Assembly (NCBI GenBank): GCA_019649035.1
Contig: BMAT01011385.1
Span: 90,270-114,949 of the forward strand
Origin: Elysia marginata
Taxonomy: Eukaryota; Mollusca; Gastropoda; Plakobranchidae
Direction of reading: 5' to 3'
Length of the DNA: 24,680 bases
Below the pieces are notes generated by a model. It was not told where the DNA came from. It ran no database searches and saw only the letters and a program-made list of their open reading frames with translations. The position numbers and the translations under genes were made by a program. Of this stretch, positions 1 through 24,680 are shown one piece after another. The stretch's first letter is position 1, and each line of letters begins with the position of its first letter.

Positions 1-62
1 GAGCATCGCCATAGGCAGTGGTAAAGCGCTATATAAAAATCATTTATTGTTATTATTGTTAA
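1..62 (+). mobile_element. 3' tail of a LINE/SINE-type retroelement (left-truncated by window)
   Basis: The sequence GGTAAAGCGCTATATAAAAA followed by an ATTTATTGTTATTATTG run has the form of an invertebrate non-LTR retroelement 3' end. It resembles the 3' end of the minus-strand LINE relic at 20821-20878, read in reverse complement. The body would lie upstream of the window. Confidence 0.45.
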
Positions 63-235
63 TTGCGAAGTCTAAAGTTACCTCTTTTCAAAGACTTTAA
101 ACCAGTTTATGCGAATGGAAAGTTATTTATGAAAGACTGAATGCATGTCATGGCATTCCAAAAAGGTTTCTGCCGTTTCATTATTGCAACTTTTGCTCTG
201 TTTGTCATTAGAGTCAAAAGATAAATTTAATTTGA

Positions 236-17128
<16,893 letters not shown>

Positions 17129-17470
17129 GGCTCTTGCTTTATTATTAGAGTTTTTGAGAAAATAAGTCAATTGTTGGTGTTTTTGCACAGGGTAACATTA
17201 CAAATAGTTGGAAAAAACAAGTGTCTGCAGGTTTTTATGGAGTAGACCTGCCACACAGATATCCTTTTTTATTACTGTTGAAAATGAAATTCTTCTAAAA
17301 GAACATAATCTGTAATGCTAAATCATACAAATCATTTCAGTTTTATTCCTTGTGCCCTTCTTAGAAATTGTAGCAATTATAAATAATTTTATGGTTCCAA
17401 ATAATGTTCATACCTCTTTATTTCTATTTAACTCTGGTGCTAATAGGTTTTGGATATGAATAATCCAGTT

Positions 17471-17476
17471 AATAAA
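17471..17476 (+). terminator. Candidate poly(A) signal AATAAA, most proximal
   Basis: The first AATAAA downstream of the CYFIP stop, 342 bases beyond it. A second one lies at 17586-17591. No strong GT-rich element follows either, so use is uncertain. Confidence 0.35.
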
Positions 17477-17585
17477 GCTATCCATCCATCAAAATGGTCA
17501 GAATGCATAAATCACCAACTGCTCCTACGTAATTTGACAGATTTTATCCCCCTCCCCCAAAGTGAGTTTTGAAAGCGTAATAACA

Positions 17586-17591
17586 AATAAA
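17586..17591 (+). terminator. Candidate poly(A) signal AATAAA
   Basis: AATAAA followed by an A-run. TTGTCATTTG lies about 50 bases downstream. An alternative end for the CYFIP mRNA. Confidence 0.3.
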
Positions 17592-17759
17592 AAAAAACTA
17601 ATTTAGACCAAACAACTCTCAGGGTACTTATTACTAGTCTTGTCATTTGATACTGGTATTCACCCTGATACTGCAGTTCACTGGGATTTTTTTATTTAGC
17701 ACACCATAGAAATTCAGGACAAAATCTTTCCAAGTTTGTTAGATGTTTTGGACTGATTA

Positions 17760-17782
17760 GTTTATTTATTTATTTATTTATT
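17760..17782 (+). repeat. (TTTA)n run with overlapping ATTTA pentamers
   Basis: About five TTTA units. If transcribed in the CYFIP 3' UTR it would read as an AU-rich element; otherwise it is a plain microsatellite. Confidence 0.7.
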
Positions 17783-18617
17783 GATGAAATCAAATATGAT
17801 TTTCTTCCAATTTTTTAAAATGACAAAAAAAATGTATTTTCAGTTCTGCTGTGCTGCAAAAAAGGATAACTAAATTGTATTTCTTTTCATTCATTTGTGT
17901 CATATATGCTCATCGCATTTATTTTATCAAATGATTATGAATATGACTTCGTCAAACTACATGTTTTCAATACAATATAAGGTGAAGAAAAGAAACTGAT
18001 TTTATGGTCTCTGTTTTATATATAACCTTTTATACCCACCCATTCCTGTTCTAGCTCTTCCTTGAATGTTGTCAGTAGGTTATTTAGGTGCATTGCTTGA
18101 GTTAATAGTTACAATGTATCTATGAAATTTAAGTCTAGGATTTCTTTGTGCTTTGTAGATTTCAAGATGCTTTTAGTAATGTGAATATTGAAAATCCAGT
18201 TTTACTTGTTAATTCATGCATGTTGCAAAATATTTACAAAATCATGCATTTATAGTTTTAGAAAATGTAATTTTTTTTGTAAAACTTAACATTGGTCAGA
18301 CTCTATGCAAAAAGTCAGTCAAAGCTAATTTTTGTTTATAAAAAGTTGTTGGTAATGATTTTTGTGGTTATTGTTATTATTAATAGTATTATCTCTACAG
18401 TTAAGGACAAATTTTTTAAAACAAAAAATCCCTCAAAATCATGAATTTGTCAAACTATTTTGTTATCCCCTGCCAATTTTCTCCGCAAGGTCTCATAAGT
18501 TCTACTGTTATGTAAAACTTATTTGAACTACTATCACTGACCCGTTGAACTATTTGCACCTCTAATTATCGCAAACATGTTGACACTAACGATGAAATGA
18601 ATAATTTATGGCCAAAC

Positions 18618-18730
18618 ACATTGTAGGTCTCTACTAGATGGGCTTATCACTAAATACATTGTAGGTCTCTACTAGATGGACTTATCACTAAATACATTGT
18701 AGGTCTCTACTAGATGGGCTTATCCCTAAC
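18618..18730. repeat. Tandem triplication, 38-bp unit
   Basis: Copies start at 18618, 18656 and 18694. Each begins ACATTGTAGGTCTCTACTAG. Copy 2 differs by one base (GGA for GGG), and copy 3 by CCC for CAC plus its last bases. The near identity points to a recent origin. Confidence 0.92.
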
Positions 18731-18902
18731 AAGCTTTCACACCTACGAGACAGTCTGTGCTTGCTGTCCACCTCCTAACCTTAACCTGACTTTCTGTCAC
18801 ACCCAGTCAGTAGGAGACATTAACACTCAAAGCTAACTTGGTCATATTAACCTATAGCAAGTACTTTCCACAATGAATTTAAAGAAAGCCTGCTGTCCGT
18901 GC

Positions 18903-18931
18903 TATTATTATTATTATTATTACTATTATTA
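18903..18931. repeat. (TTA)n microsatellite
   Basis: Imperfect TTA run with one C interruption. It may be the tail of an unrecognised retroelement; no conserved element end is visible beside it. Confidence 0.8.
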
Positions 18932-19613
18932 TCATTTGTTGCTGTATATTTACCTCTAAATTCAAAGCAGTCTGATATTTAAATTTGTGTAGGTTGGAAG
19001 TTTTTGAAATATGAGGTTTATTTTTCTCCTTTGGCTTAGATTTATATTATGATTCAAGTCATTTAAGTTCAATTCTCTTAAATCAAATTTTCATTGTGGT
19101 CTATCTTAGGTTTTCCTTCTGTTCCCTGGCAGTTCCTTTACTCTAAATCAGGTCAGGCTTATGATTAACACTCATTTACCAAAGCAAACCTTCCAAACCC
19201 ACATTGAGTTTTTTCATCATGGACTCATGTTGGTCTTGTGATACAAAGGTCCCTTGTAGATAAAAAAGGGCCAAGTAAGAAAAGGAGGTGTACATACTAA
19301 TAAAGTGACCTCTTCTGTATAACTCAGATCCTCGTAGTTTGAAGAAGTTATTTTTTTAAAAAAAATCAGATTAAGAGGTTTTTACTTACTTTATTCATGT
19401 TTATTTTAAATGTTGCCACTTCTTGACATAGACCTTGTCTGTTGTTTTCAAATCGAAAGTGTTACTATGTTCAAGTTATTGTGATAAAAAACGTTCTTGA
19501 AAGTAATTGTTCCAATTTATTTCAATGAAATGGATAAATGTGGTCAGTATCACTAAATCCCACCACTATCATTATCTTCTGTTCATTATTTTTTTACTAT
19601 CTTTTTCCACTCA

Positions 19614-19619
19614 AATAAA
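19614..19619 (+). terminator. Candidate distal poly(A) signal AATAAA
   Basis: CAAATAAAGTTTGAATTT followed by TTGTTTGT at about 19636, a canonical signal with a T/GT-rich downstream element. It would give a roughly 2.5-kb 3' UTR if used by CYFIP. Confidence 0.35.
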
Positions 19620-20370
19620 GTTTGAATTTCTAAATTGTTTGTAGCATGACTCAGAGCCATATGGATCATAATGTCTGTTGCACTGAACAGTTTGGCCATA
19701 ATTAAAAATAGAATAAGTTTACTGAATTGTTGCCCACCTTGAAAGACAAATTTGAATTCTCTTGTAGCCCTTTAGCTTCTCCATAATAGCAGAATTTTGA
19801 CAAACTGCCATCATACTATGGATTAGGTCAAAATTCTCTAAATTGCATTCATTGCAATAAGTGAGCATACTTTTCAAATGCCTATTTTTACTTTTTAATC
19901 TACACATCATTTGTAATTACCATACTGTCCATACATGTACCATACTATACAACATAGATAATGAAAAATTAAGTTTCCCTCTGCTTGTATTGTCAATTTT
20001 AAGTTGCTATGGAATCCTATGATGGAATTTTTTACCCACAGAAACTTGTAATGCTTAGGGCTAAATGTTCTCATCTTGAAATTTCAAACAAATTCTGTCA
20101 AAAATTCTATTATTGTATATATTTATATATATCTTCTTTGCCTACATTGTCATCATTAAATAGGGATCAAATACTCAGCCTGGTGTCTTGGTTTTTTTCT
20201 TATCTTTTCTTTGTAGTTTTTGAAAATCACATTTAAAACATTTAAACCTTGTCTATGAAATAAGGCAGCAATATGCATGTACACTTTTTGTTTTTGTCTA
20301 CTTGCACAAAGAAAAAACTCCAAACATCTTTGTTTTATGTTTTATGGACATGGGAGCAAATAAAATTTTG

Positions 20371-20440
20371 CTGGAACTGGTGATAGACCCAGGACCTCTT
20401 AGTTGGTGATCCACCATCCTACCAATTGTGCCAACTCTCA
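20371..20440 (-). mobile_element. tRNA-derived SINE head (or tRNA pseudogene)
   Basis: The minus strand reads AGTTGGCACAATTGGTAG (A-box-like), and about 30 bases later GGTCCTGGGTCTATCACC (B-box-like, degenerate GGTTCRANTCC), then CAGTTCC. The spacing and wording (ACCAACTAAGAGGTC) are typical of tRNA-derived SINE promoters in invertebrates. It does not fold as an intact tRNA by eye. The 3' body is not recognised. Confidence 0.6.
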
Positions 20441-20757
20441 CCATGCAATATCTGAGTAGCTTTTAAAAAGGTTATTATATTTGTAAAAGTAAACACTTTC
20501 TAAATTTGATGTTTTGTGTAGAATAATAGGATTTGCAGTAAAAAGACTTCAAAAGAATAAACGTTTGCAACCACAAGAATTTAAAAAAATTCAATTGGAT
20601 TCAATTTATATTAAGTATCAAATTTGATTGGCTTATACAATAAGTACATATTTAGCATCATTTAGACAACTTGCAGTCCACAGACAATACATTGAGACTA
20701 ATCTGCTATTTCTATACCTTTTATATATATATAAAAACCTTAATTAGCATAATCCAT
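20441..20757. other. Intergenic, nothing recognised
   Basis: A+T-rich sequence between the SINE head and the LINE tail, with no coding or structural signal. Confidence 0.6.
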
Positions 20758-20772
20758 ATAATAATAATAATG

Positions 20773-20819
<47 letters not shown>
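20758..20819 (-). repeat. (TTA)n microsatellite, LINE 3' tail
   Basis: About 19 AAT units on the plus strand, with one G interruption. It directly follows the LINE 3' end sequence GGCACTATGCAAATGAATTT (minus strand), so it is read as that element's tail. Confidence 0.85.
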
Positions 20820-20821
<2 letters not shown>

Positions 20822-22059
20822 CAACAATAGTAACAATAATCATGATAATGAAATTCATTTGCATAGTGCCTTTACCCATGCAAAAAACGCTAAAGAGCTT
20901 CAAAGACGCAAGTTTTCAGATTTATTTAGGAATTCCTATTTTTGTCAGTAATCTTAGCCCTAAAAGTAAAAGCAGGAAATTTGAAAATCATTAAGGCTGA
21001 ACTATTAAAGAAAATCGTCCAAACTTAAGATTTAAAGAGAATCAAACACTTCTTTTGGGCTGTACAGCTGTTAAGGCCCTAGTGCAATGTAATATCATCA
21101 TTTTAAGGCGATCTATCAAAGATATTATAGGGGCAGCTGTTAGTTGTCAGTGCCAAACAAAGCACTTTATAGAGGTGTTTAAATTTTTCTTGCTTTTTGT
21201 GCTTAAGGTGCTTGCATCACTGAAACTTTACAACCATACAATCATCATTCAGATAGACTCTCCATAATTACTATACTATCAATATAATTTATATAAATTA
21301 TAATATAAAATCAAGCGGTATATCATGGTTCAAAGAAAAATCATTTAGAACTAAAAGCAACTAAATTTATCGTGGCTTGTCATGGACCTCATAAAAAAGG
21401 TCTTGATCGTCTTCCTAAATCGTTTCTCGGATACCATTTTGTGTATAGTTTGTGATAGGGAACTCCAGACTTAAGGGGCTAAATTTTAAAATGATCTTTC
21501 AGCTAGCTTTTAAGACTCTTTTTAGGTAATTTTGCATCGACAGATCTTATTATTTTAGAAGGAGCGTAATTTTGGATACGATCACAAATGTATAGAGGAG
21601 CTTTACTGTTTAAAATTTTGCGACATGTCATAGCTATTTCGTATAATACTCCAAATTAAACAGTGTTCCAGTGCAGTTTTACAAATGAAGGTGTTATATG
21701 ATTGCTATTTTTATTTTTTAATAACTATTCTAGATGCTGTGCTCTGAAATAACTGTAACTTAAGTGTTTTGTCTTTTGCTAGTTTAGAAAGGAGAGAACT
21801 ACAATAATCAAAAGGTAACAAAAAAAAAAGATGAAATAAGTTTCTTCAACGAGTTTACATTTAAAAAAGCAGTTATCTGACCAGTTCTACGGAGCTCATA
21901 ACAAAGAACTTTACAAAGATGATTTACATGGTGTTCCATGGATAGGTCACAAACTCCCCACCCAAAATTCGTTTTTTTTTGTGTTAGTTCATTTTGATTT
22001 TTTTTACATCTACCCATATTTTAACACCACCGATACATCGTTCCATATTTAAAAGTTAC

Positions 22060-22590
22060 TCTTTTAAATCATTTGGCTGTACAGAATGCCATAGCTGAGT
22101 GTCATTAGCGTACGTGTGAAATGCCATGGCATGTTTTCTAATTACTTTGTTCCTTAAGGATGAGTATACCAAGTATAAAGATTATGTCGTTGTGGCACTC
22201 CATACTTCAAGAGCTCAGCATCTGACTTTGTATTATAGGCTAATTCACACTGAGAGTGCCACAATACATAAGTTTTAAACCAAGCAAGTACAGTGCCTGT
22301 AAGTGTACAAAGTTCTGATTCAAGCGTTTAAGCAACATTTTATGGTCGATTTTATTAAATGTGGCACTGAAATCGAGAAGAGCAATGGTTGAGACTTTGC
22401 TATGGTCGAATTCACTCAAAAGATCTCTATGTGCTTTCAAAAAGCTGTTTCCGTGTTATGAAATTCACGGTAAGCAGATTGATAGATTTCCCTTTGTCCG
22501 TTCTTGTCAAAAAGATCATTTGATTGACGAAGAAAAATCTTTTCCAGAATTTCAGAAAGAAACAGTAGATTTGAAACGGGTCTAAAGTTC
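22060..22590 (-). pseudogene. Reverse transcriptase domain remnant of LINE ORF2
   Basis: Carries the RPVSN, QSAYRxFHxTETA, ALLDFSATFNKIDH and YADD-type blocks of non-LTR reverse transcriptases. There is a one-base frame change after HNTETAF (near 22443), a stop after TLSVN (near 22240), and further shifts before the catalytic block. The expected YADD is YAND at 22112-22101. Confidence 0.82.
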
Positions 22591-24195
22591 TTTTATGTTT
22601 TAGATGAAAAAAACTTATTGTACTTTGGCTTGATGCAGCCCTGTCCTTAACTTAATGGATATATTTGAGTTTTCTTTGGGCCTGAAAGACGCTGCCCTCG
22701 ACTTTCAGAACTACTGATCCGTTGGTTAATTTTGTGCTTTCCAGAGCTGTTTTAAAGTGTTGTATGCTGGGATACTACGGGTGCAATTTGTTTTTGTTCT
22801 TTTTAAGGAGATCTAAACCTATTTTTACTTAAAAAGAAGCCTGAAGAGATGCATGTCAAGCTTTTATAAATGCTATTTTTCTTCATCTAGTAATTTTGGA
22901 GTCCTGAAACGTTCTCAGGTTCAAAATCCATTAATCACGCCTACTATGCTAGTGTCTATAAACACTTTTTTGTGCCGAAAATCACGTTTTGAAAGAGGAT
23001 AAAAAGAGCACACATTTTTAAACCTGTGACTTCCGGAATCTTTTATCTTTTAGGTAAAGTCCAAGGCAGTTTTTAAATATATTTTATTCTGAAGTAAACC
23101 TACATCACGCGACCCACTGGCAGGTGCTTGTGGGATTTCAACCTCCCAAACTCTCGTCTATGGTTTGAAACTGAAAGAAAAACTATTCGCAAACTTTCAA
23201 AAAGACAAAAGTTCGTCTAGAAATAATGTAATTTTTTAAAAATTTCTTTCATGTATCATACAACTTCAAAGTATGATGTAGAGATAAGAAATAAAAAAAA
23301 GAAAAAACGAGGAGATAAGAACGAGATCAACTGCAGCTGCTGTTCTTACATTGTTTTCACTCTAATCTTTTAAAACTTTATGCACGCAAAAACAATTGTT
23401 GGGATTTTTTTCTTGTAACTTCATCCTTTGTTTCTCGGCGTTACTAAAAACTAATTATCATATTTGAAAGCTTTTACTCCTAAGTATTGTCAATATTTAT
23501 TGGGTTCAATAATTAATAGTAAAGAGATAAGGGCTTGGTTCTGAATTATAAAGGCATATATAGAAAGCGGAGAGAAGCCAGGCTGTTGTGTGCAGAGAGG
23601 ATTTTTCAAGCACAAGGTTAGTCTCGTTACACAGCTATTAGACAGCTTTAAACAGTTGGCTTGCGACCAATCTGATTGAGGCGTATTTCGCATGTTTCAC
23701 ATTACACTTTACAAGGCGTTGATGTTTTAAACAACGCACAACGCATTTTGCTGAGTTTTTAAACATCACCAAATGCGTGTGTAAAGTTCTCTAAACTTAA
23801 CAATTTTAAGAAAGAATATAAAAATTAACCTTGTCTTACACTTATGTTGAATTTAAGTTTTAATTTTTATGAAAAAAATCTAGACTTACAAACAGGTGTT
23901 TTACCAAATTATAATTTTCCAGCATTCGACTGTTTAGGGTTGGTTGCAAGACAGTTCATTCGTTTTGCTTTTTCTCGAAAAGAATAACATCATTTTTTTT
24001 TCAGTTTTCGCATGATAAAAAATTAAAAGGTATATACTCACAAAAGAACTAAAAAGAAACTATATTAAAATAAAAAAAACACATATTGTTTTACTAAAAC
24101 AGAAGGATAGAAAATTTTTTTTCACATCCAATGTATATATGGTTGAATGCCATGAACGAAAAAATACATGTAGATAGAAAAGATGGATGACCATT
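22591..24195. other. Intergenic, no gene recognised
   Basis: No family-like coding sequence on either strand. The part just above 22590 may still be eroded LINE. A TATA-like motif lies at 23557-23563, with a splice-donor-like AAG|GTTAGT at 23614-23622. Otherwise plain A+T-rich DNA. Confidence 0.55.
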
Positions 24196-24200
24196 TGAAA

Positions 24201-24339
24201 GAGTTAGCACAATGGTAAAGTGCCTAACATGGTTGGAGCGTGTTATTTTCAATATCCTCGTTGCCTATAGATTTCTGTTATGTGCTTAGATAGATAGATA
24301 GATAGATAAAAAGATAGATAGATATATAGATAGATAGAG
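24201..24339 (+). mobile_element. tRNA-like SINE relic with (GATA)n tail
   Basis: GAGTTAGCACAATGGTAAAG (A-box-like, 24201-24220) is followed about 25 bases later by TATTTTCAATATCC (weak B-box-like, 24244-24257). After a short body comes a GATA repeat at 24286-24339. The first 20 bases closely resemble the minus-strand SINE head near 20440. Confidence 0.45.
24286..24339. repeat. (GATA)n microsatellite
   Basis: GATA units with AAAA and TATA interruptions. Confidence 0.9.
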
Positions 24340-24680
24340 ATGTAAAAATATTTTTAAAGGTGATGCGTTTTACGTAGGGACACAAGCGGAAACCTTCATC
24401 AATTTCAAGGTTGTGCTATTTTTGCAAACCAAACAAAATTGGTGCTATTTTCAAGTACTCGAGATCAAGTTGTGCCCGGAAACTTCACTTTTCACAAATG
24501 GCGGCTCCCAGATCGGTTGTCACTTAGAAGTTAACAAATCTACGAAGGACAAACGGCTTTGCGGAATTCCAACCATTAACTGACAAATGAAAAGGATTGC
24601 AATCATTAACTGACAAATGAAAACGTGTCCTTAACGAATGTATTGCGTAAGGCAATGGTAATAATTAAGTAATTCTTCTT
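24340..24680. other. Right end of window; possible promoter-proximal sequence
   Basis: More CpG-containing than the DNA to its left. AAATGGCGGC at 24496-24505 matches the YY1-type motif often found near metazoan start sites. The ATG there opens only a seven-codon extension before TAG. A 30-bp direct repeat follows (ATTAACTGACAAATGAAAA at 24575 and 24605). No exon can be called. Confidence 0.4.

Larger units (their letters stand above)
17129..20340 (+). other. Probable 3' UTR and intergenic sequence
   Basis: No coding exon is recognised on either strand. It contains candidate AATAAA signals (17471, 17586, 19614), a (TTTA)n run, a 38-bp tandem triplication and a (TTA)n microsatellite (18903-18931). 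Where the CYFIP transcript ends cannot be fixed from sequence alone. Confidence 0.7.
20758..22590 (-). mobile_element. Degenerate CR1/L2-like non-LTR retrotransposon (LINE), 5'-truncated
   Basis: On the minus strand, from 22589 down, the remnants read in order: NFRPVSNLLFLSEILEKIF, IYQSAYREFHNTETAF, then after a frame change DLLSEFDHSKVSTIALLDFS and FNKIDHKMLLKRL. These are reverse transcriptase blocks. The catalytic motif region (about 22118-22060) reads HTYANDTQLWHS. Further down are LSMEHHVNHLCKVLCYELRR (near 21930), DYCSSLLSKL, QLFQSTASRIV, HITPSFVKLHW and KILNSKAPLYICD, the C-terminal domain seen in CR1/L2-type ORF2. Several frameshifts and stops make it non-functional. A noncoding 3' region runs from about 21490 to a (TTA)n tail. 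No endonuclease domain is visible upstream of 22590. Confidence 0.82.

Noticed and set aside
18618-18730. CRISPR-like repeat array
   Set aside because: The copies are contiguous with no unique spacers, and the genome is a eukaryote's. It is a plain tandem triplication.
20371-20440. Functional tRNA gene
   Set aside because: The B-box is degenerate and no clean acceptor stem pairing is seen. A SINE head or pseudogene fits better.
20671-20994. 107-codon open frame rich in isoleucine and threonine
   Set aside because: It is the translation of the (AAT)n microsatellite and LINE tail. The opposite-strand frame at 20721-20903 is the same artefact.

Overview
This is an animal nuclear genomic window, A+T-rich, with GT-AG introns, microsatellites, decayed retroelements and one assembly gap. 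It holds a single recognisable gene on the plus strand: the 3' two thirds of a CYFIP gene (Sra-1/PIR121 family, a subunit of the WAVE regulatory complex). Nineteen exons run from 266 to 17128. They join in frame to 823 residues plus a TAA stop, matching roughly residue 430 to the end of a ~1,250-residue family member. The 5' exons lie upstream of the window. Protein wording such as [23 protein letters not shown] and PKPYIPP, the TCTAGA-rich and GATA-rich simple repeats, and the draft-style gap suggest a lophotrochozoan, probably a gastropod mollusc. That is a guess from recall, not a search.

Layout. 1-62: the 3' tail of a retroelement. 266-17128: CYFIP exons 1-19 (window numbering) and 18 complete introns. 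Intron 14 (10590-12710) carries a CpG-rich block and a 152-base N gap. Introns 15 and 16 carry local tandem or direct duplications. Intron 18 carries a 690-bp piggyBac-like MITE between TTAA duplications. 17129-20340: probable 3' UTR and intergenic DNA, with candidate poly(A) signals, an ATTTA run and a 38-bp tandem triplication. 20371-20440: a tRNA-like SINE head (minus). About 20758-22590: a dead CR1/L2-like LINE (minus) with a mutated catalytic motif and a (TTA)n tail. 22591-24195: no gene recognised. 24201-24339: a second tRNA-like SINE head with a (GATA)n tail. 24340-24680: more CpG-containing sequence with a YY1-like ATGGCGGC motif, possibly the promoter region of the next gene.

How it works together: the only functional unit is CYFIP. 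With NAP1/HEM it forms the large subdimer that holds WAVE inactive until Rac1 binds. The WAVE-contacting and Rac1 D-site residues that fall in this window can be located and are mostly kept. Everything else is transposable-element or simple-repeat material. I found no evidence of a novel multi-gene system. The best leads are the divergence of this CYFIP copy, the CpG block in intron 14, and the retroelement/MITE structures.
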